Shown piece after piece: positions 1-9,781 of a stretch of 64,000 bases of DNA. Below the pieces are notes generated by a model. It made no database searches. It saw only the letters and a program-made list of their open reading frames with translations, and was not told where the DNA came from. The stretch is taken from assembly GCF_900155945.1 (NCBI RefSeq), contig NZ_FTMN01000002.1, positions 62,001 to 126,000 on the forward strand, read 5' to 3'. Each line of letters begins with the position of its first letter. Within the stretch, counting starts at the first letter, position 1. Both the position numbers and the translations under genes were made by a program. The stretch comes from Marinobacterium stanieri (GTDB lineage: Bacteria; Pseudomonadota; Gammaproteobacteria; Pseudomonadales; Balneatricaceae).

Positions 1-950
1 ACCGGTGCATGATTGAACACCACCTCATAAAGACCGCTCACCAAGGGCATGTAAATATCCATGCTCTCAGCTTTTTCCTTTACCAGGCGCAAGGTATTCA
101 CCCCTTCAGCCACTTCCCCTAAGGCGTCCACTGCCTGCTGCAGGGTCTTACCCTCACCCAATGCGAAGCCGACTCTGTAGTTTCGGCTCAAGGGCGACAT
201 GCAGGTGACAATCAGATCACCCACACCGGCAAGGCCGAGGAACGTGAAAGGGTTGGCACCGAGACTCACGGCAAAGCGGCTCATTTCCGCCAGGCTGCGC
301 GTCATCAACATGCTCTTGGTATTTTCACCCATCCCCAGCGCGGCGCTGAGGCCCGCAGCAATGGCGTAAATATTCTTGAGCGTGCCGCCCAGCTCAACAC
401 CATAAGTATCGGAACTTGCGTAGACACGAAAATAAGAGGTATGCAGAAGTGCCTGAACCTGTTCACGCGCCGTTTCATCGGTACTGGCAATAACGGTAGC
501 CGTCAGCTGCTTAGCTGCGATTTCCTTGGCAAGATTGGGACCGCTAAGTACTCCAAAGCGTGCATCCGGGCATTCCTGCTGGATGATTTGACTCATCAGG
601 CAGAAAGTTCCGGCTTCAATACCCTTGGTGGTGGACACAAGAATTTGCTCGGGTGTTAACAGGGGAACCGCCTGACGCAGAACCTCCCGAAACCCGCTAC
701 TGGGAATTGCGACGAAAACCACCTCAACCCCGGCCAGAGCCTCCGACAAATCGGTGGTCGCCTGCAAAGAGGGCGCAAGCGTAATGCCCGGCAGATAATG
801 AGTGTTATGACTGGTTGCGTTAACCTCGGCAACGGCCTCGGCATTTCGCATCCATAGACGGACAGGCAAGCCCTTTTCCGCCATCAAGTTTGCAAGAACG
901 GTACCGAAGCTACCGCCTCCCAGCACCGCAACCGGCGTTTGTGCGTTCAT
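1..950 (-). CDS. gpsA: NAD(P)H-dependent glycerol-3-phosphate dehydrogenase (partial, 3' end off window)
   Basis: GpsA reduces dihydroxyacetone phosphate to sn-glycerol-3-phosphate, the backbone for phospholipid synthesis, in the cytoplasm. The translation begins [17 protein letters not shown], giving the N-terminal Rossmann GxGxxG loop. It also shows the family blocks [17 protein letters not shown] and [19 protein letters not shown]. About 316 residues are visible against a family length near 335, so only the last 20-25 residues lie beyond base 1; the frame is open to the edge. The ATG at 948-950 is chosen because the Rossmann strand follows at once. It is the last visible gene of a leftward run with dinG, rhlB and a small membrane protein, 40 bp after the latter. 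Confidence 0.95.
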   Translation of the reverse strand, partial: MNAQTPVAVLGGGSFGTVLANLMAEKGLPVRLWMRNAEAVAEVNATSHNTHYLPGITLAPSLQATTDLSEALAGVEVVFVAIPSSGFREVLRQAVPLLTPEQILVSTTKGIEAGTFCLMSQIIQQECPDARFGVLSGPNLAKEIAAKQLTATVIASTDETAREQVQALLHTSYFRVYASSDTYGVELGGTLKNIYAIAAGLSAALGMGENTKSMLMTRSLAEMSRFAVSLGANPFTFLGLAGVGDLIVTCMSPLSRNYRVGFALGEGKTLQQAVDALGEVAEGVNTLRLVKEKAESMDIYMPLVSGLYEVVFNHAP

Positions 951-990
951 GAAATCTCCCTAGGCGGCATCACCCACCGCCAGCGAACAC

Positions 991-1203
991 TCAGGGGGAA
1001 TCTATTTTATCCAGCAAACGACTAATGCCGGCAAACAGGAACTTTACGATCGCGAACGCAAGCACAGCGATCACCAGAAAAACCAGCAACTGGTTCATAT
1101 CACCGGTACGTTGATACCCGGCAATGGCGATCGCGGCAAAGAAGGCACTGGCCACAATGGCCAGCACCGTACTGATTCGCTGAAGATTGTGTTTGTCAGC
1201 CAT
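991..1203 (-). CDS. Small two-helix membrane protein, function unknown
   Basis: This is a 70-residue protein starting MADKHNLQRISTV. Two hydrophobic stretches are visible, residues about 10-30 (VLAIVASAFFAAIAIAG) and about 38-60 (LLVFLVIAVLAFAIVKFLF), and the end is short and polar. It lies 13 bp after the rhlB stop and 40 bp before gpsA on the same strand, so it is probably cotranscribed. The frame stays open upstream through the rhlB repeat region, but the ATG at 1201-1203 removes that artefact and leaves a sensible membrane protein. I do not recognise the family. Its place in the operon is the only functional hint. Confidence 0.6.
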   Translation of the reverse strand: MADKHNLQRISTVLAIVASAFFAAIAIAGYQRTGDMNQLLVFLVIAVLAFAIVKFLFAGISRLLDKIDSP

Positions 1204-1216
1204 GACGAACCCGATC

Positions 1217-3133
1217 TCAGGATACTTTGTTCTCGGTTGTTTCAGCTTGCTCAGCTTGCTCAGCTTGCTCAGCTTGCTCAGCTTGCTCAGCTTGCTCAGC
1301 TTGCTCAGCTTGCTCAGCTTGCTCAGCTTGCTCAGCAGAGTCTGCCGCCGGAGCGGAAACGGATACAACCTCTGCTGCTTCAGCCTTATCAGCATCAGCT
1401 GCAGTGTCAGCATCGTCATTAGACTTGGCTTCAGCTACCTGAGCAGGTGCCGGTTCCAGAGCTCGCTCATCAGACTGCGCCAGCATTTCAACAGGTGCAG
1501 CTTCGTCAGACACTGTATCTTCTGCGGGTGCAGCGACTGCTTCACCACTATCGGCAACCGCTTCAGGGGCGGATTGAAGCAGTTCGCTGGCCTTGGCCTC
1601 GCCAATCGAAGTCGCTGCAGCCACCTGCTCTTCCTCACCAGTCTCTTCGGTCGCAGCAGCCTCGGTCGGTTGGACAGAGTCTGAAGACTTTTGCTCTGCC
1701 TCGATGACCGCCTCATCAAACGAATCACCAGCTTGCTCCGTGGCTTCAAGCTCCTGCTCGGAGGCTTTATCTGCAGCCTTGCCTTTAGCGGCCTTGGCAG
1801 CAGCATCCAGCGGTTTCACCAGTTCAGCGTCAGGGTGAATACACTCCAGCTTAACGCCGGTTTCCTTCTCGATATCCGGGATAAGGAAGGAATCATCTTC
1901 ACAGGCGAAGCAGATTGACGTGCCGGTTGCGCCAGCACGACCTGTACGGCCGATACGGTGCACGTAATCATCCGCATCTTCCGGCAGCTGATAGTTGATC
2001 ACATGGGTGACACCATCGATATGGATGCCACGCCCTGCCACATCCGTAGCCACCAGCACTTCGATCTTGCCGTTGCGGAAATCTTCCAGCGTACGCAGAC
2101 GTTTGTTCTGCGGAATCTCACCGGACATCAATGCAGCCTTGATACCGTCTTTACTGAGGCGGTCCGCCAGTGCACGGGTCTCATGGCGGCGGTTGCCAAA
2201 CACGATGGCACGCTCGATGCCATTGATACGCAGATAGTTACGCAGCAGCTGATATTTTTCATTGCTGGAAACCAGGAACACCTTCTGCGCCACATTGTCG
2301 GTGGTTTTGTGCTCTGACTCGATTTCGATGGTGACAGGGTCTTGAGTCCACTGCTCAGCCAAACGCATCACATCATCGGTAAAGGTAGCACTGTAAAGCA
2401 GCGTCTGACGGTCTGCACCCTTGCGAGGGGTCTGACGGATAATCGTGCGCACATCCGGAATGAAGCCCATGCTCAGCATGCGGTCGGCCTCATCCAGCAC
2501 CAGCACTTCAACCTGATACAGATCCACTTCCTTGGAGCGCACAAAGTCGATCAAGCGACCAGGCGTTGCAACAAGGATATCAACTGGCTTGGCCGCCAGC
2601 GCCTTGCGCTGACGCTCGTAATCCATACCGCCTACCAGGGAGACGACCGACAGATCAGCATGGGCTGACAGCCCTTCGGCATCAGATGCGATCTGCAGCG
2701 CCAGCTCACGTGTAGGTGCAATGATCAGTGCTCGCGGTTCATTTTTGCGACGCTCGCCCGGCAGCGGGAAATCCAGCAGGTCGGTAATGATGCCAATCAG
2801 GAAGGCGGCGGTCTTGCCGGTACCCGTCTGGGCCTTACCGATAAGGTCACGTCCATTCAAGGCATGCGGAATAGTTGCCGCCTGAATGGGCGTGCAATAT
2901 TCGAACTTGAGATCTGCAATCGCTCTCATCAGCACATCAGGCAAGCCAAAATCATGGAACCTGCGTTTGCCTTCGGCGATAGCCACATCAAAGGACTGCG
3001 GAGTCCAGTTATTACCGCCATCGCGCGGTTTGCGCGAACGGCGACGTCGACGCGGACGTCCCTTACCCGGTTTCTGTTCGGAACTATTCGCGGATGCGGT
3101 CTGCTTTTCTTCTGTACTCAAGATCGGATCCAT
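1217..3133 (-). CDS. rhlB: DEAD-box ATP-dependent RNA helicase, RhlB type, with long acidic repeat tail
   Basis: RhlB unwinds RNA and, in gammaproteobacteria, assists RNase E in mRNA decay. The 638-residue product has a basic N-terminal patch (about 25-40), the Q motif FEYCTPIQ (77-84), Walker A AQTGTGKT (101-108), [16 protein letters not shown] (214-217), SAT (248-250) and HRIGRTGR (392-399). The core ends near residue 430. About 200 further residues are rich in Ala, Glu, Asp and Ser and end in about ten perfect AEQ repeats. RhlB proteins are usually near 400-430 residues, so the tail is unusual. The gene starts 5 bp after the dinG stop, which implies translational coupling. RhlB is preferred over other RhlA/E/SrmB types because of the motif I block and [15 protein letters not shown] context. 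Confidence 0.9.
   Translation of the reverse strand: MDPILSTEEKQTASANSSEQKPGKGRPRRRRRSRKPRDGGNNWTPQSFDVAIAEGKRRFHDFGLPDVLMRAIADLKFEYCTPIQAATIPHALNGRDLIGKAQTGTGKTAAFLIGIITDLLDFPLPGERRKNEPRALIIAPTRELALQIASDAEGLSAHADLSVVSLVGGMDYERQRKALAAKPVDILVATPGRLIDFVRSKEVDLYQVEVLVLDEADRMLSMGFIPDVRTIIRQTPRKGADRQTLLYSATFTDDVMRLAEQWTQDPVTIEIESEHKTTDNVAQKVFLVSSNEKYQLLRNYLRINGIERAIVFGNRRHETRALADRLSKDGIKAALMSGEIPQNKRLRTLEDFRNGKIEVLVATDVAGRGIHIDGVTHVINYQLPEDADDYVHRIGRTGRAGATGTSICFACEDDSFLIPDIEKETGVKLECIHPDAELVKPLDAAAKAAKGKAADKASEQELEATEQAGDSFDEAVIEAEQKSSDSVQPTEAAATEETGEEEQVAAATSIGEAKASELLQSAPEAVADSGEAVAAPAEDTVSDEAAPVEMLAQSDERALEPAPAQVAEAKSNDDADTAADADKAEAAEVVSVSAPAADSAEQAEQAEQAEQAEQAEQAEQAEQAEQAEQAETTENKVS
1243..1332. 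repeat. Perfect 9-bp tandem repeat, 10 copies, inside the rhlB 3' end
   Basis: The unit cagcttgct is repeated ten times without a mismatch over 90 bp, with a partial eleventh unit (cag) following. Read on the minus strand in the rhlB frame it encodes (Ala-Glu-Gln)n. Because the unit is a multiple of three, copy-number change would keep the helicase in frame. No stop codon occurs in the other frames either, which produces long artefactual SKL, AQL and SAC repeat frames that are not genes. Confidence 0.95.
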
Positions 3134-3138
3134 TCAGG

Positions 3139-5253
3139 TTAACGTTTGATTTCACGTCGAAACGGGGGCAAGGAGTTCAATAGCTGCTGACCATAACGAC
3201 GCGTTACCACGCGTCTGTCCATCAGCACTACTCGCCCTCGGTCCTGTTCTGTTCTTAAAAGCCGCCCTACTGCCTGAGTAAGACGCATGGATGCAGCAGG
3301 CACTGTCCATTCAATGAACGGATTTCCACCTCGCTGCTCAATCCACTCGGCCATAGTAGCATCTACGGGATCATCAGGCACACTGAACGGCAATTTGGTG
3401 ATGAAAACCTCAGTCAAATAATCGCCAGGCAGGTCTACCCCCTCGGCAAAGGATGCCAGACCAAAAATAACACTGGCATTACCTGCATCAATACTGGCCC
3501 GATGGCGTCGCAGAATTTCCTGCTTGCTGTAATCCCCCTGCGCCAACAACCGGTCCTTAATCGATTGATTCAGGCCGTCCAGAACGGCACGCATCTGACG
3601 CCAGGAGCTGAACAGCACCAACGCCGCTTTCGCCTTGTCCAGTTCAGTATTCAAAAGGCGCAACACCTCTTCGGTATGCGCCTCGGGATCACCGGGGTCA
3701 GCCGTCATCTGAGGCACTTCGAGCACCCCATTGGCAGCATAATCAAATGGGCTTTCCAGCCTTACGGCTGTGGTCTCGCGCGGAATACCCAAAGACGCGA
3801 ACATGGCGTCGAAGCGCCCCAACGCCGTCAAGGTAGCAGAGGTTAATACGGCGGCATGACAGTGGCGCCACAGATGCTCCTGCAGGGTGTCCGCTGCGGA
3901 CACAGGTGCGCTGCGCATCTCAAGATCGTGTCCGGTCGGCGTTTCAACACGATTGATCCAACGGGCTGTCGGCGACTTGCCCTCTGGATCAGGCCGGCTG
4001 TAGCTTTGTGCCAGCCAACCTACCTGCTGAACACGCCCCCAAAGCACACCCAGCTGAGGAAACCAGCGCTCTGCAGCGGCACGCGGAATTTCACCAATCC
4101 CGCCTTCCAGAGCTTCCTTGAGCACATCGACAATTCGCTCAATGTGCTGCTGCGCCTGCTCGGCAGCACTGGACAGCAAGACACAGGGCTCAAGCAGCGG
4201 CTCTGGCTGCTTGCCCTCAGGGAAACGATATCGATCACCGTCGTGCGACTCCATCATCGGGCGCAACAAAAGGTCAAGCTGCTCCAGCGCCATATCCATA
4301 TTCTGGAATGGGCGATGCAATCGCTCCGCAGGGTCTGCCAACTGAATGGCAGAGCCGGTATCCAACAGCATCTGGGCCAGCTGCTTTTCAGCAGACGCGA
4401 TCATCTTTTGGGACGAGCCCAGACGTGCCGAAAAGGCAAAATGACTGCTGGCCTTATCGGCAAGGTGATGCCCCTCGTCGAAGATATAGATGGTATTGTC
4501 AGGCTCCGGCAGGATAGCTCCACCACCCAGCGCCAGGTCCGCCAGCACCAGATCGTGGTTAGCAACGACCACATCAACCTCTTCCAGACGATCCCGGGCG
4601 CGGTAGAAAGAACAGGCACTGAAGTTCAGGCACCGCCGATTGCTGCACTGAAGGTGGTCACTGGTCAAGGGCTGCCAGATCTGGTCATCCATTTCGGATT
4701 CCAGCGCATCGCGGTCGCCATCCCAGTTACCCGCAGCATAGGCATCCATCATGGCTTGGTACTGCTGCACAACCTCATCGGGAAGCTTGTCAGCCTGCTC
4801 ATCTTCATAGAGGGCAATTTGCCCCAGCACGCCCTGTTGCTCCAGGTGCTGCTCGACCTTATTCAGACACAGGTAACGACCGCGCCCCTTGGCCAACTGA
4901 TAATTCATGGCAAGGCCCGCATGGGCTTCAACTTCGGGCAAATCCTTGTTGATCAACTGCTCCTGAAGCGCAACTGTTGCCGTTGAGAGCACCAGCTTAC
5001 GTCCAGTAGCACGGGCGAGCGGCACGGCTGCCAACAGGTAGGAAATCGTTTTACCGGTACCGGTCCCTGCTTCAACCACCGCAATCTTGTCTTTCCAGGC
5101 AGCACCTTGCTCGCCGCCTTGATCAGCCTGAGCCAGGACCTTGGCGACGGTTGCGATCATCTGCTTTTGAGCCGGACGCGCCCTGAGCCCACGACTCTTC
5201 AGAAAGCGGCTGTAAGCGCCCTGAATCTCTTTTTTCTGCGCTTCACTCAGCAC
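3139..5253 (-). CDS. dinG: ATP-dependent DNA helicase DinG
   Basis: DinG is an SOS-inducible 5'-3' superfamily 2 helicase (XPD-like) with a 4Fe-4S cluster that unwinds D-loops, R-loops and damaged forks. The product has Walker A AGTGTGKT near the N-terminus, a DEAH-type box (FDEGHH), an SATLT motif and a C-terminal QAVGRLLRT motif. Candidate cluster cysteines are the one in YLCLNK and those in CSNRRCLNFSAC. Translation could begin at TTG 5257-5259, but GAGG abuts that codon. GTG 5251-5253, giving MLSEAQKKEIQGAY, has GAGG seven bases upstream and matches DinG N-termini, so it is chosen. The gene faces lexA across two LexA boxes and is followed 5 bp later by rhlB. Confidence 0.93.
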   Translation of the reverse strand: MLSEAQKKEIQGAYSRFLKSRGLRARPAQKQMIATVAKVLAQADQGGEQGAAWKDKIAVVEAGTGTGKTISYLLAAVPLARATGRKLVLSTATVALQEQLINKDLPEVEAHAGLAMNYQLAKGRGRYLCLNKVEQHLEQQGVLGQIALYEDEQADKLPDEVVQQYQAMMDAYAAGNWDGDRDALESEMDDQIWQPLTSDHLQCSNRRCLNFSACSFYRARDRLEEVDVVVANHDLVLADLALGGGAILPEPDNTIYIFDEGHHLADKASSHFAFSARLGSSQKMIASAEKQLAQMLLDTGSAIQLADPAERLHRPFQNMDMALEQLDLLLRPMMESHDGDRYRFPEGKQPEPLLEPCVLLSSAAEQAQQHIERIVDVLKEALEGGIGEIPRAAAERWFPQLGVLWGRVQQVGWLAQSYSRPDPEGKSPTARWINRVETPTGHDLEMRSAPVSAADTLQEHLWRHCHAAVLTSATLTALGRFDAMFASLGIPRETTAVRLESPFDYAANGVLEVPQMTADPGDPEAHTEEVLRLLNTELDKAKAALVLFSSWRQMRAVLDGLNQSIKDRLLAQGDYSKQEILRRHRASIDAGNASVIFGLASFAEGVDLPGDYLTEVFITKLPFSVPDDPVDATMAEWIEQRGGNPFIEWTVPAASMRLTQAVGRLLRTEQDRGRVVLMDRRVVTRRYGQQLLNSLPPFRREIKR

Positions 5254-5295
5254 GTCCAATCCTCATATTCAATCCGCGCGCATTCTAACAACATA

Positions 5296-5311
5296 CTGGA
5301 TATTTAAACAG
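5296..5311. promoter_or_regulatory. LexA (SOS) box 1, dinG side
   Basis: CTG-N10-CAG (CTGGATATTTAAACAG) with an AT-rich core and TA on both flanks, matching the gammaproteobacterial LexA operator. It lies 42 bp from the dinG start and 40 bp from the second box, in the dinG-lexA divergent gap. Confidence 0.85.
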
Positions 5312-5335
5312 ATAGGACTTGACCCAGTACTTTTA

Positions 5336-5351
5336 CTGTATAAAATCACAG
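5336..5351. promoter_or_regulatory. LexA (SOS) box 2, lexA side
   Basis: CTGTATAAAATCACAG is a perfect CTG-N10-CAG LexA operator within the 20-bp near-palindrome TACTG...CAGTA. It overlaps a probable lexA -10 (TAAAAT, 5341-5346), which pairs with TTGACC (5319-5324) at 16-bp spacing. Bound LexA would therefore block RNA polymerase directly, giving autoregulation. Confidence 0.92.
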
Positions 5352-5375
5352 TAAATCGATTGAGTAACGGCCGCC

Positions 5376-5981
5376 ATGAAACTGACAAAACGACAAACAG
5401 AAGTACTGGACTGTATACGCCACTACATCGACACCACCGGATACCCGCCTACACGTGCCGATATTGCACGCGAGCTGGGCTTCCGCTCTGCCAACGCCGC
5501 CGAGGAACACCTGAAGGCGCTGGCACGCAAGGGTGCCATCGAACTGACCAAAGGGACCTCACGCGGCATTCGCCTGCCGGAGCCGGAGAGCAAGGATGAC
5601 GGCTTGCCGGTAATCGGCCAGGTTGCCGCGGGCGAGCCCATTCTGGCTCAGCAGCATGTCGAAGACCATTGCACCATCTCGGCGGATTTCTTCCGCCCTC
5701 GCGCAGATTACCTGCTGCGGGTAAAAGGGATGAGCATGAAGAACATCGGCATACTCGATGGTGACCTGCTGGCCGTTCATCAAACACGTGATGCCCGGGA
5801 TGGGCAGATTGTAGTCGCAAGGATTGGCGACGAGGTGACAGTCAAGCGCTTCAAGCGCGATGACGACAAAGTATATCTCATTGCCGAGAACGAAGAATTC
5901 GCCCCGATTGAAGTCGATTTGACGGCTGAAGAGCTGGTCATCGAAGGCTTGGGCGTCGGCGTTATTCGGCAGGGCCAATAA
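5376..5981 (+). CDS. lexA: LexA repressor, SOS regulator
   Basis: LexA represses SOS genes and cleaves itself when RecA filaments form. The 201-residue product has an N-terminal winged helix ([15 protein letters not shown] to TKGTSRGIR, about 1-65), the Ala85-Gly86 cleavage site in VAAGEP, catalytic Ser120 in KGMSMKN and catalytic Lys157 in VTVKRF. All match the E. coli protein shifted by one residue. Two LexA boxes lie upstream, shared with divergent dinG. sulA follows after 15 bp, the lexA-sulA arrangement known from Pseudomonas. Confidence 0.98.
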   Translation: MKLTKRQTEVLDCIRHYIDTTGYPPTRADIARELGFRSANAAEEHLKALARKGAIELTKGTSRGIRLPEPESKDDGLPVIGQVAAGEPILAQQHVEDHCTISADFFRPRADYLLRVKGMSMKNIGILDGDLLAVHQTRDARDGQIVVARIGDEVTVKRFKRDDDKVYLIAENEEFAPIEVDLTAEELVIEGLGVGVIRQGQ

Positions 5982-5996
5982 TCAGAGGGCACAACC

Positions 5997-6401
5997 ATGC
6001 CAGCCATCGACTACCGCTACGCTGAACAATCACAAACCGCTGCGACAAAGACCTGCAACATCACCGAGATACTGCTGCACAACAGCACCATCTCGTTGCA
6101 ACCCGTACTGCTGCCCATGATTGCCCAGTTGAGCCGTCAGGATCGATGGCTGACTCTGATCAATCCGCCAGCCAACCTGAACCGGGATCTACTGCAACAG
6201 GGCGGCGCCTGTATCGAGCAGATTCTGGTATTGCATACCCGTGATGATGAAACATCACGGCTTTTGACAAGCCGCGCCCTGGCAGCGGGCACATCGCACA
6301 CGGTCATCTGCTGGGCCAATGCCGACCAGACCACCGATATCAACCAACTAAACCAGGACGCTCAGCTGGGGAACAGCCTGGGCATTCTGGTGAAAGGCTG
6401 A
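5997..6401 (+). CDS. sulA: SOS cell-division inhibitor SulA-like protein
   Basis: SulA blocks FtsZ polymerisation during DNA damage. The 134-residue product contains the block LSRQDRWLTLINPP, which fits the SulA core, preceded by TEILLHNSTISLQPVLLPMI. The N- and C-termini are divergent, as is usual for this fast-evolving family. It starts 15 bp after lexA and has no promoter of its own that I can see, so SOS control would come through the lexA boxes. The assignment relies as much on the lexA neighbour as on sequence, and residues contacting FtsZ cannot be checked here. Confidence 0.8.
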   Translation: MPAIDYRYAEQSQTAATKTCNITEILLHNSTISLQPVLLPMIAQLSRQDRWLTLINPPANLNRDLLQQGGACIEQILVLHTRDDETSRLLTSRALAAGTSHTVICWANADQTTDINQLNQDAQLGNSLGILVKG

Positions 6402-6410
6402 ACCTCTCCC

Positions 6411-6938
6411 CTACCACTCCTGCATATTGGCCCGGAGACGCTCGATCAGACCGCGGAATTCATCCAGCCAGGCATTGAATTCCGTCAGCATATCCTGATC
6501 TTCGGCGTGATCCGGGTTGATTTGCAGCACATGAATTTCAGACAGACTTGCCCCTGCAGCAGCCTGCTGTGGCTTTCCGTTGGTAGCAGACCAGCAGGCA
6601 TCATAAGCCGACAGCATTTTGTGCAGCCAGCTTTGCGAATTCCCTTCCAGCTGTTCAAGTTCTGTCGCCTCAGGAGACTCCTGACCCGTTTTTTCCAGCT
6701 CTACCTGAAGATCGGCAAAGCGGGAGACAGAATCCACGTTCAGCGCGTAGTTTTCGGCAATTTCGCGCAGCAGCGAGGCATAACCACTGGCGAGGAAAAA
6801 CAGGATCGATTCATGATATGACTCGATGCGGGCATGCTTGCTCCATTGTGAAGCCTCCTGAGCCTGAACCAGCGCCTTGATATGCAGGCGTGCAAAATTC
6901 AGTTTCTGGTTGGTTCTGACCGCATAAACATCACTCAT
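6411..6938 (-). CDS. DUF6586 family protein (PA3010-like)
   Basis: This 175-residue, largely helical cytoplasmic protein begins MSDVYAVRTNQKLNFA, the conserved start of DUF6586 proteins encoded beside topA in pseudomonads. The visible features are charged amphipathic helices and a C-terminal acidic stretch (NAWLDEFRGLIERLR). It lies 33 bp downstream of topA on the same strand and converges on sulA, with 9 bp between the two stops. No function is known for the family. The conserved position suggests cotranscription with topA, nothing more. Confidence 0.75.
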   Translation of the reverse strand: MSDVYAVRTNQKLNFARLHIKALVQAQEASQWSKHARIESYHESILFFLASGYASLLREIAENYALNVDSVSRFADLQVELEKTGQESPEATELEQLEGNSQSWLHKMLSAYDACWSATNGKPQQAAAGASLSEIHVLQINPDHAEDQDMLTEFNAWLDEFRGLIERLRANMQEW

Positions 6939-6971
6939 TAGTTTGCCTCTCGATTCCCTGTTGAACCGGGC

Positions 6972-9605
6972 TCAACGCTTGCGCCCGGTCTCTTCATGCC
7001 AACTGCCTTCCCGGTAGAAAGCCTTCCATCCGGTAGCCTTGCCTTCCACTTCAGACATTACATACTGCTCTTTGGTCTTGCGGCTGTAGCGAATAACGGC
7101 CGGATTACCATCTGGATCCTTCTGCGGCGCACGCATCAAGTAATCGTACTTGGGATCGATTTCATCACGATGCGGCACAATTTCGGACACCAGCGGCGCC
7201 CGCGTCTCGCGGTTTTTCGGGAACTGGCTGGCCGCCAGGAACAAACCGCTGGCCCCGTCACGCAGAACATAGGTGTCTTCCACTTTCTGACACTGCAGTT
7301 CCGGCATGGGGACCGGATCCATTTTGGGTGGTGCCGGCTCGCCATTCTTCAGCAATTTGCGGGTGTTCTTACACTCACTGTTGGTACAGCCAAAGAATTT
7401 ACCAAAGCGCCCTGTCTTCAGCTGCATCTCGGCGCCACACTTGTCACACTCGATGCTCGGGCCATCATACCCTTTGATCTTGTAGCTGCCATGCTCTACC
7501 TCAAAGCCAGAGCAATCCGGGTTGTTACCGCACACATGCAGCTTGCGTTTTTCATCGATGAGGTAGGAATCCATCGCTGCATCACAGATTTTGCAGCGGT
7601 GCTTGTTGCGCAGAATACGGGATTCTTCCTCGTCATCGCCGTCAACACTGACCACCTCATCACCCGGCACCAGGTTGATGGTGCACTTGCAACGTTCTTT
7701 AGGTGGCAGGTTGTAACCCGAGCAGCCCAGGAACACGCCGGTACTGGCAGTACGGATCATCATGGGACGTCCACAGTCCGGGCATTCGATATCTGTCTCG
7801 GTCGGCGTATTGGGCCGCATGCCGTGTTCAGCACCCTGAGCATCGCCCAGCTTGTCTGTAAAACCGCTGTAGAACTGGTTCAACAACTGCTTCCAGTCGA
7901 CACTGCCTTCGGCCACTTCATCCAGCTTTTGCTCCATGCGTGCCGTAAAGCTGTAGTCCATCAGGTCAGTGAAGTTTTCATTCAGGCGCTCGGTGACAAT
8001 GTCACCCATCTTGCAGGCATAGAAACGACGCCCCTGAACTTCGACATAACCACGATCCTGAATCGTGGAAATGATGGAGGCATAGGTGGAAGGACGGCCG
8101 ATACCACGCTTTTCCAGTTCCTTGACCAGGCTGGCTTCGGAGTAGCGCGGTGCAGGCTTGGTGAAATGCTGTTTCGGTTCCAGCTCCTTGAGCGTGAGAA
8201 CCTCGCCCTGACTGACGTCCGGCAGGATCACATCTTCATCACTGCGGCTCTTGGGCGGGAGCACACGGGTATAACCGTCAAAGCGCAGAATACGCCCCTT
8301 GGTGGTCAACTCGTAATCACCACGCTGAACGTGGATACGGGTACTCGTGTAGCGCGCCGGTGTCATCTGGCACGCCAGGAATTGACGGCGAATCAGGTCA
8401 TACAAACGCTGGGCGTCCGGCTCCATACCCTTGAGTTTTTCAACTTCAAGGTTCACGTCTGAAGGACGGATGGCTTCGTGCGCTTCCTGAGCACCCTCTT
8501 TACTGCTGTAGCTAATCGGATCCGCCGGCAGGTAATCATCGCCAAAATGTTCACGGATATATTCGCGACAGCCTTCAACCGCCTCAGCACTCAAATTGGT
8601 TGAGTCGGTACGCATGTAGGTGATGTAACCTGCCTCGTACAAACGCTGAGCCAGCATCATGGTTTTCTTGACGCCAAAGCTCATGCGTGTGGAAGCGGCC
8701 TGCTGCAACGTAGACGTGATAAACGGTGCCGAGGGCTTGCTGCTGGTCGGCCGGTCTTCGCGTTTTTTCACTTCGAAGTTGCCGGCACGCAGCTGTGCCA
8801 GGTGTTGCTCGGTCTCTTCCGCGCTTACCGGACGGAATGCCTTGCCACCAACTTTAGCAACCTGCAGGCGTAACGCCTGTTCGGCGGCTGTCAGGGTATC
8901 GGCATGTACCTCCCAGTATTCTTCCGGGATGAAAGCACGAATCTCGCGCTCACGCTCAACGATCAGCTTAACCGCGACCGATTGCACTCGCCCGGCAGAC
9001 AAGCCACGGGCGATCTTTTCCCACAGCAGCGGGGATAGCATGTAGCCAACCACACGGTCCAGAAAACGGCGGGCCTGCTGAGCATTTACCCGGTTCAGGT
9101 CAAGCTCACTGGGCTCGGAAAACGCGTCCTGGATGGCTTTTTTGGTAATCTCGTTAAAGACCACACGACGGTAACGGCTATCGTCGCCGCCAATGGCTTC
9201 GCGCAGGTGCCATGCAATGGCTTCCCCTTCGCGGTCCAAATCCGTTGCGAGGTAGATGGCATCAGCATCCTTGGCCAGCTTGCGCAGCTCATCGACGACT
9301 TTTTCCTTGCCCGGAAGCACCTCGTAATGGGCCTCCCAGTTCTGTGTCGGATCTACGCCCATCCGCGCAATCAGTTGTTGCTGTGACTTGCGCTTCTTGT
9401 ACTCGGCCTTCTCGTCAGGGGACATCTTGCGTGTCAACGCCGCCTGGCGGGCACGCTCCTTGGGATCACTTTTACTGGCGCTGCCGCTGGTCGGCAGGTC
9501 ACGAATATGACCCACACTGGATTTAACCACATACTGGCTGCCCAAATACTTATTGATCGTTTTGGCCTTAGCCGGCGACTCGACTATGACAAGGCTTTTT
9601 CCCAT
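6972..9605 (-). CDS. topA: DNA topoisomerase I (type IA)
   Basis: TopA relaxes negative supercoils by single-strand passage. The product, about 877 residues, begins [17 protein letters not shown] (Toprim domain) and includes [13 protein letters not shown]. The active-site region is [14 protein letters not shown], with Tyr as nucleophile. The C-terminus carries several Cys4-type zinc ribbons: CPDCGRP, CKICDAA and CDKCGAEM, each with downstream Cys pairs. The frame remains open 25 codons further upstream, but the ATG at 9603-9605 gives the canonical N-terminus. DUF6586 follows in the same operon, and a divergent membrane-protein gene starts 176 bp upstream. Confidence 0.97.
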   Translation of the reverse strand: MGKSLVIVESPAKAKTINKYLGSQYVVKSSVGHIRDLPTSGSASKSDPKERARQAALTRKMSPDEKAEYKKRKSQQQLIARMGVDPTQNWEAHYEVLPGKEKVVDELRKLAKDADAIYLATDLDREGEAIAWHLREAIGGDDSRYRRVVFNEITKKAIQDAFSEPSELDLNRVNAQQARRFLDRVVGYMLSPLLWEKIARGLSAGRVQSVAVKLIVEREREIRAFIPEEYWEVHADTLTAAEQALRLQVAKVGGKAFRPVSAEETEQHLAQLRAGNFEVKKREDRPTSSKPSAPFITSTLQQAASTRMSFGVKKTMMLAQRLYEAGYITYMRTDSTNLSAEAVEGCREYIREHFGDDYLPADPISYSSKEGAQEAHEAIRPSDVNLEVEKLKGMEPDAQRLYDLIRRQFLACQMTPARYTSTRIHVQRGDYELTTKGRILRFDGYTRVLPPKSRSDEDVILPDVSQGEVLTLKELEPKQHFTKPAPRYSEASLVKELEKRGIGRPSTYASIISTIQDRGYVEVQGRRFYACKMGDIVTERLNENFTDLMDYSFTARMEQKLDEVAEGSVDWKQLLNQFYSGFTDKLGDAQGAEHGMRPNTPTETDIECPDCGRPMMIRTASTGVFLGCSGYNLPPKERCKCTINLVPGDEVVSVDGDDEEESRILRNKHRCKICDAAMDSYLIDEKRKLHVCGNNPDCSGFEVEHGSYKIKGYDGPSIECDKCGAEMQLKTGRFGKFFGCTNSECKNTRKLLKNGEPAPPKMDPVPMPELQCQKVEDTYVLRDGASGLFLAASQFPKNRETRAPLVSEIVPHRDEIDPKYDYLMRAPQKDPDGNPAVIRYSRKTKEQYVMSEVEGKATGWKAFYREGSWHEETGRKR

Positions 9606-9781
9606 GAGATACGGATCCTTTTTGACAACGGGCAACTCAAAACTGCCGGCATATATAAGACGGTGGGCTGCCAGCGTCAAGCTATCAATGAAAACTACTG
9701 CATATCCGTCAGCGGCAGTTTTTCTTACAATATGGCACCATACTGACGTATATTGATACTTTTTTCAGGGTGCCAAACACA

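Noticed and set aside
1243-1332. Repeat array as CRISPR or intergenic satellite
   Set aside because: Units are 9 bp with no spacers and lie within the rhlB coding frame.
991-1419. Extended reading of the 70-residue gene through the repeat (SKL repeats)
   Set aside because: The extra N-terminal residues come from the 9-bp repeat in a second frame. The ATG at 1201-1203 gives the plausible protein.
5257-5259. TTG as the dinG start codon
   Set aside because: The ribosome site GAGG directly abuts it. GTG 5251-5253 has correct spacing and the family-like N-terminus.
6996-8462. Long open frame on the plus strand opposite topA (488 codons)
   Set aside because: It is antisense to a complete, well-matched topA and has a low-complexity residue mix. 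It has no ribosome site or family motif.
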